Shown: positions 6,524 to 13,841 of the stretch, piece by piece
Numbering within the stretch: the stretch's first letter is position 1
How the letters are laid out: each line of letters opens with the position of its first letter
Source of the DNA: an uncultured Collinsella sp.
Lineage (GTDB): Bacteria > Actinomycetota > Coriobacteriia > Coriobacteriales > Coriobacteriaceae
Direction of reading: 5' to 3'
NCBI GenBank assembly: GCA_902474645.1
Contig: CABRWN010000016.1
Coordinates: 1-19,738 of the forward strand
Length of the DNA stretch: 19,738 nt
Notes under the pieces: generated by a model
What the model was told of the DNA's origin: nothing
The model's input: the letters and a program-made list of their open reading frames with translations, nothing else
The model's database searches: none
Made by a program: the position numbers and the translations under genes

Positions 6524-7957
6524 ATGAAGACTATCAAGCTTGCTCCCGGTGAGCGCCTCGTTACCAACCAGCTCAACCGTAAGGGCGTGCTGCCGCAAAA
6601 CATCGTCGACGCCGCCCGCGATATTGTGGCCAACGTGCGTGCCAACGGCGATGCCGCAGTGCGCGACTATTGCCAGCGCTTTGACGGCGTTGAACTGCAG
6701 AGCTTCCGTCTACCGCAAGAGCAGATCGATGCCGCGCTCGAAGGCCTCGATCCCGCTTTTGTCGCGGCGCTCGAAAAGGCTGCACGCCAGATTCGCGAGT
6801 TCCACCAGCGCGAGGTCGAGCAGAGCTGGTTTACCACGCGCCCGGACGGCACGATGCTCGGCGTTAAGGTGACCCCGCTTGCTGCGGCCGGTATCTACGT
6901 GCCGGGCGGTCGTGCACAGTACCCTTCCACCGTGCTTATGAACGCCATTCCCGCCAAGGTGGCCGGCGTCAAACGCGTGGTCATGGTAACCCCGCCGCAA
7001 AAGGATGGACTGATTAGCCCGTATACGCTCGCGGCCGCCAAGCTCGGCGGCGTGGACGAGATCTATATGGTGGGCGGCGCCCAGGCCGTGGCCGCGCTGG
7101 CGTACGGTACCGAGACCATTCCGCGTGTCGACAAGATTACCGGCCCGGGTAACGCCTTTGTCGCCGCTGCCAAGCAGATTGTCCCGGGTGATGTGGGTAT
7201 CGATATGGTCGCCGGTCCCTCCGAGGTCTGCGTGCTGGCCGACGCCACGGCCAAGCCCATGGTGGTCGCGGCCGACCTGATGGCCCAGGCTGAGCATGAT
7301 CCGCTGGCGGCCTGCTATCTGGTGACCTGCGACGAGCAGTTTGCGCGCGAGGTCGAGGCGGGCATCGACATTCTAGTAGCGCAGTCGCCGCGTGCCGAGA
7401 TCACACGCGCCTCACTCGATAACGAGGGCACCATCGTGGTGGCTGCCGATATGGCCGCCGCCGTCGAGGCGGTGAACACCGTGGCGCCCGAGCACCTGGA
7501 GCTGCACTGCAAGGATGCGATGGGCCTGCTTGGCGGTATTCGCAACGCCGGCGCCATCTTTGTGGGCGCTTGGAGCTCCGAGCCACTCGGCGATTACGTT
7601 GCCGGCCCCAATCACACGCTGCCGACCGGCGGCACGGCCATGTTCTCCAACCCGCTTTCGGTGGAGGAGTTCGTCAAGCGCTCGAGTGTCATTTGCTATA
7701 CGCCTGAGGGCCTGCTCTCCGACGCTCCCGCCACGCAGCGCCTGGCCGAGGCCGAGGGTCTGTGGGCACACGCGCTTTCCGCCGCGCTGCGCCGCCGCGT
7801 GTTGGAGCAGGGCGAGGATGCCGTGAGCGCTGCGTCGCTGGCTGCGGCCGACCTGACCAAGGTCGCCTGGCCGGGTGATACGACCGCGACGGTCGCCGAG
7901 GGCGTGGACCTGGCGGCTGCGGGCGGTGCCGCTGGCGCGACCAGCGAGGAGGCTTAA
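6524..7957 (+). CDS. hisD: Histidinol dehydrogenase
   Basis: HisD performs the last two oxidations, histidinol to histidine, with NAD+ and zinc. The 477-residue protein shows the family blocks in order: GIYVPGGRAQYPSTVLMNAIPAKVAGV, the NAD-related ITGPGNAFVAAAKQ, QAEHDP with zinc ligands Gln255 and His258, the catalytic APEHLELH (Glu323, His324), and GPNHTLPTGG. The ATG at 6524 has AGGGGAT upstream and matches the family start; longer in-frame versions would run back into hisG. The protein exceeds the usual 430 or so residues because of a low-complexity Ala-rich tail of about 45 residues with no recognised function. hisC begins one base after its stop codon. Confidence 0.96.
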   Translation: MKTIKLAPGERLVTNQLNRKGVLPQNIVDAARDIVANVRANGDAAVRDYCQRFDGVELQSFRLPQEQIDAALEGLDPAFVAALEKAARQIREFHQREVEQSWFTTRPDGTMLGVKVTPLAAAGIYVPGGRAQYPSTVLMNAIPAKVAGVKRVVMVTPPQKDGLISPYTLAAAKLGGVDEIYMVGGAQAVAALAYGTETIPRVDKITGPGNAFVAAAKQIVPGDVGIDMVAGPSEVCVLADATAKPMVVAADLMAQAEHDPLAACYLVTCDEQFAREVEAGIDILVAQSPRAEITRASLDNEGTIVVAADMAAAVEAVNTVAPEHLELHCKDAMGLLGGIRNAGAIFVGAWSSEPLGDYVAGPNHTLPTGGTAMFSNPLSVEEFVKRSSVICYTPEGLLSDAPATQRLAEAEGLWAHALSAALRRRVLEQGEDAVSAASLAAADLTKVAWPGDTTATVAEGVDLAAAGGAAGATSEEA

Positions 7958-7958
7958 C

Positions 7959-9074
7959 ATGGCCGAACTCACGCCGCGCATGAAGGAGCTCGTCCAGCCC
8001 TACTTGGCCGGTATTGAGCCCTACGATCCCAACTTTACGCCCACGCGCATCAATCTTTCGGCCAACGAGAACACCTATCCCGTGCCGGTCGGCGTGCGCG
8101 CGGCAATCGACGCGGCTTTGGCTGCCACGCCGCTCAACCGCTATCCCGATCCCATGTCCAACGACCTGCGCGATGAGCTTGCTGCCTGGCATGGCGTGGC
8201 GCGTGAGAATATTTGCGTGGGAAACGGCGGCGACGAGCTGCTCTATAACTACCTGCTGGCGTTTGGCGGCGCGGGACGGACCCTGCTCAACTGCCCGCCG
8301 TGCTTTAGTGAGTATGCGTTCTTTGCGTCGCTTTGTCAGACTGAGGTGCGCGATGTGTGGCGCGACCCGGCGACCTTTGAGCTCGACCAAGCGGCTGTGT
8401 TTGCGGCGGCGCCCGGGTGCGACCTGGCGATCGTGACCTCGCCCAACAATCCCACGGGCGACGTGGCGCCGCTCGACTTTGTCGCGGCGCTGTGCGATGC
8501 GTGCCCCGGCATGGTCATGGTCGACGAGGCCTACGTTGAGTTTGCCGACGATTCGTTTGGCGCGGCAACCACGGCGCAGGGGCTTATCGCCGAGCATCCA
8601 AACCTGGTGATTCTGCATACGCTGTCCAAGGCGTTTGGCGCTGCCGGCACGCGTCTGGGCTATGTGATCGCGGCGCCCGAGGTCATCGACGTGTTCGCGG
8701 CGATTCGCCAGATCTATTCGGTTAACGTGCTGAGCCAGGCCGCCGCGCTTGCCTGCGTGCGTGCCCGCGATGCGTACACGCCCGTGGTGGCACAGGTTGC
8801 ATCCGAGCGCGAGCGCGAGTTGTACGCCCTGCGTGCAATGGCTGCCGAGGGTCTGCCCGTGGAGGCGTGGCCGAGCGCGGCGAACTTTGTGCTCGTGCGC
8901 ACGCCGCATGCTACGCACGTGCGCGAGCGTCTGCGCGACGAGTATTCAATTTTGGTGCGCGACTTTAGCTACGCGCCGGGGCTCGCGGACTGCCTGCGCA
9001 TTACCGTGGGCACCCCGCAGGAAAACAACGAGGTGCTGGCCGCGTTTGCCGCGCTGGTGAAGGAGGAGATGTAG
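7959..9074 (+). CDS. hisC: Histidinol-phosphate aminotransferase
   Basis: HisC is a fold-type-I PLP enzyme that transfers an amino group from glutamate to imidazole-acetol phosphate, giving histidinol phosphate. In this 371-residue protein the PLP lysine is Lys224 in LSKAFGAAGTRLGY. Other family marks are LSANENTYP, NRYPDP, GNGGDELL, SPNNPTGD and VDEAYVEF. The ATG at 7959 follows GCGAGGAGG at a good distance and abuts the hisD stop, so the two are translationally coupled. It is followed with no gap by hisB. Paralogous aminotransferases are the only alternative, and the operon context argues against them. Confidence 0.95.
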   Translation: MAELTPRMKELVQPYLAGIEPYDPNFTPTRINLSANENTYPVPVGVRAAIDAALAATPLNRYPDPMSNDLRDELAAWHGVARENICVGNGGDELLYNYLLAFGGAGRTLLNCPPCFSEYAFFASLCQTEVRDVWRDPATFELDQAAVFAAAPGCDLAIVTSPNNPTGDVAPLDFVAALCDACPGMVMVDEAYVEFADDSFGAATTAQGLIAEHPNLVILHTLSKAFGAAGTRLGYVIAAPEVIDVFAAIRQIYSVNVLSQAAALACVRARDAYTPVVAQVASERERELYALRAMAAEGLPVEAWPSAANFVLVRTPHATHVRERLRDEYSILVRDFSYAPGLADCLRITVGTPQENNEVLAAFAALVKEEM

Positions 9075-9662
9075 ATGGACCGCTATGCCGAGGTGACCCG
9101 CAAGACGGGCGAGACCGACATTGTCGTAAAGCTCGACCTGGACGGATCTGGCGTGTGCGACATTTCGACCGGCGTGCCGTTTTTCGACCACATGCTCAAC
9201 GCTTTTGGCCGCCATGGTCTGTTCGATCTGACGGTGCACGCGGTGGGCGACGTGGAGGTCGATGCGCATCACACCGTCGAGGACGCGGGTATTGTGCTGG
9301 GCGAGGCGTTTTGCCAGGCGCTGGGCGACAAGGCGGGCATTACGCGCTTTGCCGACGCGGCGATCGCCATGGACGAGACACTTGTGATGGCTGCTGTTGA
9401 TATTTCGGGCCGCGGGCAGGCCTACTGCGAGCTGCCCGTGCCGACCGAGCGCGTGGGCAGCTTCGATACCGAGCTGGCCGTCGAGTTCTTCTGCGCCTTT
9501 GCGCGCGACGCCAAGCTCACGCTGCACGTGCGCGAGCTGGCGGGCGGCAACTCGCATCACATTATCGAGGCCGCCTTTAAGGCCGTGGGCCGCACGATGC
9601 GCCACGCCTGCGAGCTCGATCCCCGCGTGCAGGGCATCCCCAGCACCAAGGGATCGCTGTAA
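9075..9662 (+). CDS. hisB: Imidazoleglycerol-phosphate dehydratase
   Basis: The 195-residue protein is a monofunctional IGPD; there is no fused histidinol-phosphatase domain as in E. coli HisB. It dehydrates imidazole glycerol phosphate to imidazole acetol phosphate using Mn(II). The His-rich metal motifs are present: FFDHMLNAFGRHG, DAHHTVEDAGI near the middle, and GGNSHHIIEAAFKA near the C-terminus. The start codon directly follows the hisC stop, with GGAGGAG in the hisC end serving as ribosome site. Because the phosphatase domain is missing, the step after HisC must come from another gene; the PHP protein at 12930-13841 fits. A perfect inverted repeat follows the stop codon. Confidence 0.96.
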   Translation: MDRYAEVTRKTGETDIVVKLDLDGSGVCDISTGVPFFDHMLNAFGRHGLFDLTVHAVGDVEVDAHHTVEDAGIVLGEAFCQALGDKAGITRFADAAIAMDETLVMAAVDISGRGQAYCELPVPTERVGSFDTELAVEFFCAFARDAKLTLHVRELAGGNSHHIIEAAFKAVGRTMRHACELDPRVQGIPSTKGSL

Positions 9663-9675
9663 CCGTCACAAGGGT

Positions 9676-9716
9676 AAAACCACCACAAAGGGGACAGGCA
9701 CCTTTGTGGTGGTTTT
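9676..9716. repeat. Perfect 16-bp inverted repeat between hisB and hisH
   Basis: AAAACCACCACAAAGG and CCTTTGTGGTGGTTTT are exact reverse complements separated by a 9-nt loop (GGACAGGCA). With A's on one flank and T's on the other it looks like a bidirectional terminator, yet it lies inside the his operon 25 nt before hisH. The core GGGACAGGCACCTTTGTGG resembles REP-type palindromes that, from memory, are dispersed in Coriobacteriia. It probably lowers or modulates hisH expression. Confidence 0.75.
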
Positions 9717-9741
9717 GGATGATGAGAAGTGGAGGGGTCGC

Positions 9742-10443
9742 GTGGGCGAACCGAAGATCGTGGTGGTTGACTATCACAAGGGCAACTTATCGAGTGTTGT
9801 GCGCGGGCTTGCGCGCGCCGGTGCCGCCGCCTGCACGTCGGACGATCCGGAGCAGATCCGCAATGCCGACGGCCTGGTCATCCCGGGCGTGGGCGCGTTC
9901 TATGACGCGATCGCCTTTATGCGCCAGAGCGGCGAGGCGGACGCGGTGCTCGATGCCGTCGCCGCTGGAACTCCGCTGCTCGGTATCTGCCTGGGCCTTC
10001 AGCTATTTTTTGAGCGAGGCAACGAGGGCGTGCCTGCGGACGAGGGTGTTGCCGCGGACGGCAACGCCTCCGAGCAGGTCGGCGGCCCCTGGGTCGATGG
10101 TCTGGGTATCATGCGCGGCTCGTGCACGCGCTTGAAATCGAGTCGCCTGAAGGTACCGCACGTGGGCTGGGACCAGGTGCACATGACGCCCGCCGGTGCG
10201 GCCGATCCGCTGCTTGCCGGTTTTGCCGAGGGCGCCAACATGTACTTCACCCACAGCTACGCGGTGGCCGACGACGCCGATGACGCCGATGTGCTGGCGC
10301 GCACGCACTATACGCGGAGCTTCCCGTGCATCGTGCGCCATGGCAACGTGTGGGGCTGCCAGTTCCATCCCGAGAAATCCTCCGCGCTGGGGCAGCGCAT
10401 CCTTAAGAACTTCGTCAACATCGTCGAGGAGGCTGGCCGATGA
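9742..10443 (+). CDS. hisH: Imidazole glycerol phosphate synthase, glutamine amidotransferase subunit
   Basis: HisH hydrolyses glutamine and feeds ammonia to HisF for ring closure. The 233-residue protein contains the class-I amidotransferase triad: Cys83 in LLGICLGLQ, His209 and Glu211 in CQFHPEKS. The N-terminus KIVVVDYHKGNL and VPHVGWDQV are typical HisH. The start is taken as GTG at 9742, with GGAGGGG 5 nt upstream; the frame runs further upstream, but only through the inverted repeat and hisB in another frame. Between the nucleophile loop and the VDGLG motif there is an extra acidic, Ala-rich insertion of roughly 20 residues (from about 95 to 115), which makes it longer than the usual 200 or so. 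It overlaps hisA by 4 nt (ATGA). Confidence 0.94.
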   Translation: MGEPKIVVVDYHKGNLSSVVRGLARAGAAACTSDDPEQIRNADGLVIPGVGAFYDAIAFMRQSGEADAVLDAVAAGTPLLGICLGLQLFFERGNEGVPADEGVAADGNASEQVGGPWVDGLGIMRGSCTRLKSSRLKVPHVGWDQVHMTPAGAADPLLAGFAEGANMYFTHSYAVADDADDADVLARTHYTRSFPCIVRHGNVWGCQFHPEKSSALGQRILKNFVNIVEEAGR

Positions 10444-11183
10444 TCCTGTTTCCCGCAATCGATCTGATCGGCGGCAAGGTCGTGCGCCTGGAGCGCGGCG
10501 ACCGCAGCCGCTGCAAGGTATATTCCGACGATCCCGTGGCAGTCGCCCGCTCGTTTGCCGAGCAGGGTGCGAGCTGGGTGCACGTCGTCGACCTGTCCGC
10601 CGCCTTTGGCGAGGACGAGGACGCATGCGCTGCCAACTCGGCGGTGATCAAGGCTATCTGCGGCGTCGACGGTCTGTCCGTGGACGTGGGCGGCGGCGTT
10701 CGCTCGCTTGCGCGCATCGACGAACTGGTCGGCTACGGTGCTCGCCGCATCGCACTGGGTACCGTGCTGGTAACCGAGCCGGGTTTTGCCGAGGTGGCGG
10801 CCCAAGGCTTTGGCGAGCTGCTCGTGGCCGACATCGCCGCTCGCGACGGCCAGGTCAAGGTGAACGGCTGGCGCGACGGCGCGGGCGTGGCACTCGACGA
10901 TGCCGTGGCACAGCTCACCGAGCTGGGCTTTAAGCATCTGGTGTATACCGACATCGCGCGCGATGGCATGCAGACGGGCATCGATGTGGCGGCGTATCGC
11001 CATGTTGCCAAGGTCGCGGGCTTTCCTGTCGTGGCTTCGGGCGGCATCTCTACGCTCGACGACATTTGCGCGCTGGCTGCGGTGGGTGAGGATGCTATTG
11101 AGGGTGCCATTACCGGCCGTGCGCTCTACGAGGGCAACTTTACGCTGGCCCAGGCACTGGCCGCCGCCCGAGGGGAGGAGTAG
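10440..11183 (+). CDS. hisA: ProFAR isomerase (1-(5-phosphoribosyl)-5-[(5-phosphoribosylamino)methylideneamino]imidazole-4-carboxamide isomerase)
   Basis: HisA opens the ribose of ProFAR to give PRFAR. The 247-residue half-repeated TIM barrel has its catalytic aspartates at Asp8 (FPAIDLIGGKVVRL) and Asp131 (VADIAARDG), and phosphate-binding turns at VDVGGGVRSL and VASGGISTLDD. Asp171 (YTDIARDGMQ) matches the conserved family segment. The start overlaps the hisH stop as ATGA, and GGAGG lies upstream in hisH. In many actinobacteria this slot holds PriA, which also performs the TrpF reaction; sequence inspection alone does not settle that, so dual function remains possible. Confidence 0.95.
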   Translation: MILFPAIDLIGGKVVRLERGDRSRCKVYSDDPVAVARSFAEQGASWVHVVDLSAAFGEDEDACAANSAVIKAICGVDGLSVDVGGGVRSLARIDELVGYGARRIALGTVLVTEPGFAEVAAQGFGELLVADIAARDGQVKVNGWRDGAGVALDDAVAQLTELGFKHLVYTDIARDGMQTGIDVAAYRHVAKVAGFPVVASGGISTLDDICALAAVGEDAIEGAITGRALYEGNFTLAQALAAARGEE

Positions 11184-11186
11184 CCC

Positions 11187-11969
11187 ATGCTTACCAAACG
11201 CGTGATTCCCTGTCTGGACGTCAAGGACGGCCGTGTGGTCAAGGGCGTCAACTTTGTGAGCTTGCGCGATGCGGGCGATCCGGTGGAGTTGGCGCGCGCC
11301 TACGACTGCGAGGGCGCGGACGAGGTCGTCTTCCTGGACATTACCGCCACGAGCGATAACCGCGCGACGACCATCGAGATGGCGGCGCATGCAGCCGAGG
11401 AGCTGGCCATTCCCTATACCGTGGGCGGCGGCTTTCGCGACCTGGCAGGCATGCGCACCATGGTTGCCGCCGGTGCCGACAAGGTGTCGCTCAACTCGGC
11501 GGCCGTGCGCGACCCGTCGTTGATTAGCCAGGCTGCCGCGGCGTTTGGCAGCCAGGCCGTGGTCGTGGCGATTGATGCCAAGCGTGTGGGCCTGCCCGGC
11601 GAGCCGGGTGCCGATAGGTGGGAGGTCTTCACGGCGGGCGGTCGCAACGCCACGGGTATCGATGCGGTGGCGTGGGCCGAGGAAGCGGCTCGTCGCGGCG
11701 CCGGCGAAATCCTACTGACCAGTATGGATCGCGATGGCACCAAGGCCGGCTTTGATTTGGCGCTCACCCGCGCCGTGGCGCGCGCGGTGCCGATTCCCGT
11801 CATCGCGAGCGGCGGCGTGGGTACGCTCGAGCATTTTGCCGAGGGCGTGATCGAGGGCGAGGCCGATGCCGTGCTGGCGGCAAGCGTCTTTCACTTTGGA
11901 ACCTTCAGCATTCGCCAGGTGAAGGAGTATATGGCGTCGCAGGGCATCCCCGTGAGATTGGACTTCTAG
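11187..11969 (+). CDS. hisF: Imidazole glycerol phosphate synthase, cyclase subunit
   Basis: HisF uses ammonia from HisH to split PRFAR into imidazole glycerol phosphate and AICAR. The 260-residue TIM barrel has the acid/base pair Asp11 (RVIPCLDVKDGRVVKG) and Asp130 (VVVAIDAKRVG). Phosphate-binding motifs TVGGGFRDL and IASGGVGTLEHF and the conserved LTSMDRDGTKAGFD are all present. It begins 3 nt after hisA with GGGGAGGAG as ribosome site. After its stop a 147-nt spacer with a large palindrome separates it from hisI, so this is a likely point where expression changes within the operon. Confidence 0.97.
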   Translation: MLTKRVIPCLDVKDGRVVKGVNFVSLRDAGDPVELARAYDCEGADEVVFLDITATSDNRATTIEMAAHAAEELAIPYTVGGGFRDLAGMRTMVAAGADKVSLNSAAVRDPSLISQAAAAFGSQAVVVAIDAKRVGLPGEPGADRWEVFTAGGRNATGIDAVAWAEEAARRGAGEILLTSMDRDGTKAGFDLALTRAVARAVPIPVIASGGVGTLEHFAEGVIEGEADAVLAASVFHFGTFSIRQVKEYMASQGIPVRLDF

Positions 11970-11978
11970 TGCTGCGGC

Positions 11979-12072
11979 TTGTCCAGGTACCGCATCTTGC
12001 CGCTCAAACCGTCGCTCGCGTACCAAAGTACGCGTCGCTCCTCTTTCGCGGCAACCTGCGGCACCTGGACAA
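11979..12072. repeat. 94-nt composite palindrome between hisF and hisI
   Basis: Outer arms of 25 nt (11979-12003 and 12048-12072; ends TTGTCCAGGTACCGC and CCTGGACAA) pair at 22 of 25 positions. Inside is a perfect 7-bp hairpin CGCGTAC-CAAA-GTACGCG (12017-12034). There is no T tract, so it is not a classic terminator. It resembles a mobile or REP-like palindromic element, or an RNA processing or stability structure. Only one copy lies in this window. Confidence 0.7.
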
Positions 12073-12116
12073 CCCTCGCCGACCTGTGGGGTTTCGTTTA
12101 TGACTTGGGAGAAATG

Positions 12117-12446
12117 ATGACTGAGGTAATAGAAGCGTCTGACCTTACGTATGACGCCCGTGGGTTGATTCCTTGTGTGGTTCAGCAGTATGACACCGGC
12201 GAGGTGCTTATGGTTGCCTGGATGAATGAGGAATCGGTGGGGCTGACGCTCAAGACCGGCACCACGTGGTTTTGGAGCCGCAGTCGCCAGGAGCTCTGGA
12301 ACAAGGGCGCGACGAGCGGCAATATGCAAGCGGTCAAGGAGCTCTGGGCCGACTGCGATAGCGATACGCTGCTGGTCAAGGTCGACTCGCCGGGCCCGGC
12401 CTGCCATACCGGCAACCGTACCTGCTTCTTCAAGAAACTCGCGTAG
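12117..12446 (+). CDS. hisI: Phosphoribosyl-AMP cyclohydrolase
   Basis: HisI opens the adenine ring of phosphoribosyl-AMP, the third step of the pathway. The 109-residue protein is monofunctional; in many bacteria this domain is fused to HisE. The family signatures are GEVLMVAWMNEES, TTWFWSRSRQELWNKG, and the zinc- and magnesium-binding segment DCDSDTLLV, followed by ACHTGNRTCF. Two adjacent ATGs (12114, 12117) are possible; 12117 is chosen for its better distance from GGGAGA. A longer in-frame start at 11979 would translate the palindrome and is rejected. hisE follows after 45 nt. Confidence 0.93.
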   Translation: MTEVIEASDLTYDARGLIPCVVQQYDTGEVLMVAWMNEESVGLTLKTGTTWFWSRSRQELWNKGATSGNMQAVKELWADCDSDTLLVKVDSPGPACHTGNRTCFFKKLA

Positions 12447-12491
12447 GGCGGGCGCTCGATTAGACGCTCGGCCACCAGAAAGGATTGAACC

Positions 12492-12809
12492 ATGGGTGTG
12501 CGCACCGCAAACGTTCAGGATGGAAATATCGGTGAGACGCTGACGGGGCTCGCCGAGGTGATTCACGGTCGTCGTGATGCATCGCCGCAGGAGAGCTATA
12601 CCGCGCGTCTGCTGACCGACGTCGAGGACGAGCTGCTCAAGAAGCTTGCCGAGGAGGCGAGCGAGGTGATCATGGCCTGCAAGGATAACGATCGCGATCA
12701 CATCCGCTACGAGGCCGGCGACCTGGTCTACCACCTGCTCGTGACGCTCGAGCGCTACGGCATCACCCTCGACGAGCTTGCCGGCGAACTCAACGCCCGC
12801 CGCCACTAG
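12492..12809 (+). CDS. hisE: Phosphoribosyl-ATP pyrophosphatase
   Basis: HisE removes pyrophosphate from phosphoribosyl-ATP, the second step. The 105-residue helical protein belongs to the all-alpha NTP pyrophosphatase (MazG-like) group; the magnesium motif is seen in KKLAEEASEVIMA and YEAGDLVYHLLV. The ATG at 12492 has AAAGGA 7 nt upstream. It is the last + strand gene of the operon; a near-perfect 26-bp inverted repeat lies 40 nt after the stop and separates it from the convergent phosphatase gene. Confidence 0.95.
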   Translation: MGVRTANVQDGNIGETLTGLAEVIHGRRDASPQESYTARLLTDVEDELLKKLAEEASEVIMACKDNDRDHIRYEAGDLVYHLLVTLERYGITLDELAGELNARRH

Positions 12810-12848
12810 TCGTTTGGGACAGTCTTTGTTGGTGTAACGGGGTCATGG

Positions 12849-12917
12849 AAGTTGCGGTGAAATAGGGACTGTTTAAGCGCTTCATCAAGCAAAACAATCC
12901 CTATTTCACCGCAACTT
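12849..12917. repeat. Palindromic repeat, copy 1 (near-perfect 26-bp inverted repeat)
   Basis: Arms 12849-12874 and 12892-12917 are complementary at 25 of 26 positions, the exception being a G-T type mismatch, around a 17-nt loop. The terminal sequence is AGTTGCGGTGAAATAG. A second copy with the same ends occurs at 19598-19664, so this is a dispersed REP/MITE-like element. It sits between the convergent 3' ends of hisE and the phosphatase gene and could act as a bidirectional terminator. Confidence 0.85.
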
Positions 12918-12929
12918 ATGAAGGGATGG

Positions 12930-13841
12930 CTAGGCGAGGGGCGTGGATTCCCATTCGCCGGTGGCGTGGGGGATGTCGAAGGTTCGATAACCGCAGTCGT
13001 AGGCGTGCGCCTGGGCCTCGCGGATGTTCCAGCAGATGTCGCAGGCGCGGTGTGCGTCCGAGCCAAAAGTAATCGGCACCTCGGCATGGGCAAAGCAACG
13101 CAACAGCCCGGTCGCGGGATAGTAGTCGTCGAGTCCCTTGCGCGGTGCGGCGGTCGAGACCTCAACGCGGCGACCTGTATTGTGGGCGCATTCGGACATC
13201 TGCTCCCAAAACGGCGCCGGGTCAAAATCGGGCGCAAAGCCCTCCTTCGAAAAGCGCATGACCAGGTCGGGATGGGCCATCGCGTCGAAGTTAAGCGAGC
13301 TTTCGCAGGCGCGACACCAGTCGTCGACGTAGCGCTCCCACACGCCGCGCACGCCCAGGTTTTCCCAAACGTGCAGGTTGGTGTCATCGTCGATCCAACC
13401 GCAGCACGAATCGGGCGTATCGGGACGAACGACGTTTTCCGTTCCCGCCGTACCCGCGGCACCGGCCATGATATCGCCGGGGTCGCCAATCCAGTGCACG
13501 CTGCCCAAGCGCACCACGGCGCCCTGGGACCAGCGCTCAACCAAGGGTTCGCAGCCCTCGTACCAATCGCATTCAAAACCGTAGATAAAGGTGAGCTCCG
13601 GCGCGATCTGCGCGGCGAGTTTGCGGGCGTCCTCAAAGGCCAGACGATGCGCCGGCAAGTCGCCCTCGACGACCTGCACTTCGCAGCTGGCGTCCATGCT
13701 GGCGGGCAGGGTGAGATGGTCGGTCGAGACCATAACCTCACAGCCGGCGGCGGCAGCGGCACGGACGTTGTCCTCAAACGAGGCATGCCCGTCCGAAAAT
13801 GAGGTGTGGGTGTGGCAATCGGCTAGCGGGCAGGCGGGCAT
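12930..13841 (-). CDS. hisJ: Histidinol-phosphatase, PHP family (HisJ/HisK type)
   Basis: This removes phosphate from histidinol phosphate, the step between HisC and HisD. The 303-residue protein has all PHP metal motifs: DCHTHTSFSDGH (His10, His12) at the N-terminus, VSTDHLTLP, the glutamate in YGFECDWYEG, LGSVHWIG, DAMAHPDLV, and FGSDAHR at the C-terminal side. The ATG, read on - at 13841, is preceded by AAAGGAG; a longer in-frame version would read through a palindromic repeat upstream. It is convergent with the his operon, whose HisB lacks a phosphatase domain, so this gene probably completes the pathway. The family also includes other phosphoesterases, but the location argues for histidinol phosphate. 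Confidence 0.88.
   Translation of the reverse strand: MPACPLADCHTHTSFSDGHASFEDNVRAAAAAGCEVMVSTDHLTLPASMDASCEVQVVEGDLPAHRLAFEDARKLAAQIAPELTFIYGFECDWYEGCEPLVERWSQGAVVRLGSVHWIGDPGDIMAGAAGTAGTENVVRPDTPDSCCGWIDDDTNLHVWENLGVRGVWERYVDDWCRACESSLNFDAMAHPDLVMRFSKEGFAPDFDPAPFWEQMSECAHNTGRRVEVSTAAPRKGLDDYYPATGLLRCFAHAEVPITFGSDAHRACDICWNIREAQAHAYDCGYRTFDIPHATGEWESTPLA

Noticed and set aside
4669..6645. A 658-codon open frame on the minus strand over hisZG
   Set aside because: It is antisense to a clear HisZ-HisG protein, has no recognisable domain, is Arg/His/Gln-rich as expected for antisense frames in GC-rich DNA, and lacks a ribosome site.
7689..8918. A 409-codon minus-strand open frame over hisD/hisC
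   Set aside because: Low-complexity Arg/His-rich translation with no domain, fully antisense to conserved genes.
10308..11390. A 360-codon minus-strand open frame over hisH/hisA/hisF
   Set aside because: Antisense to three conserved enzymes with catalytic residues; no homology features seen in the translation.
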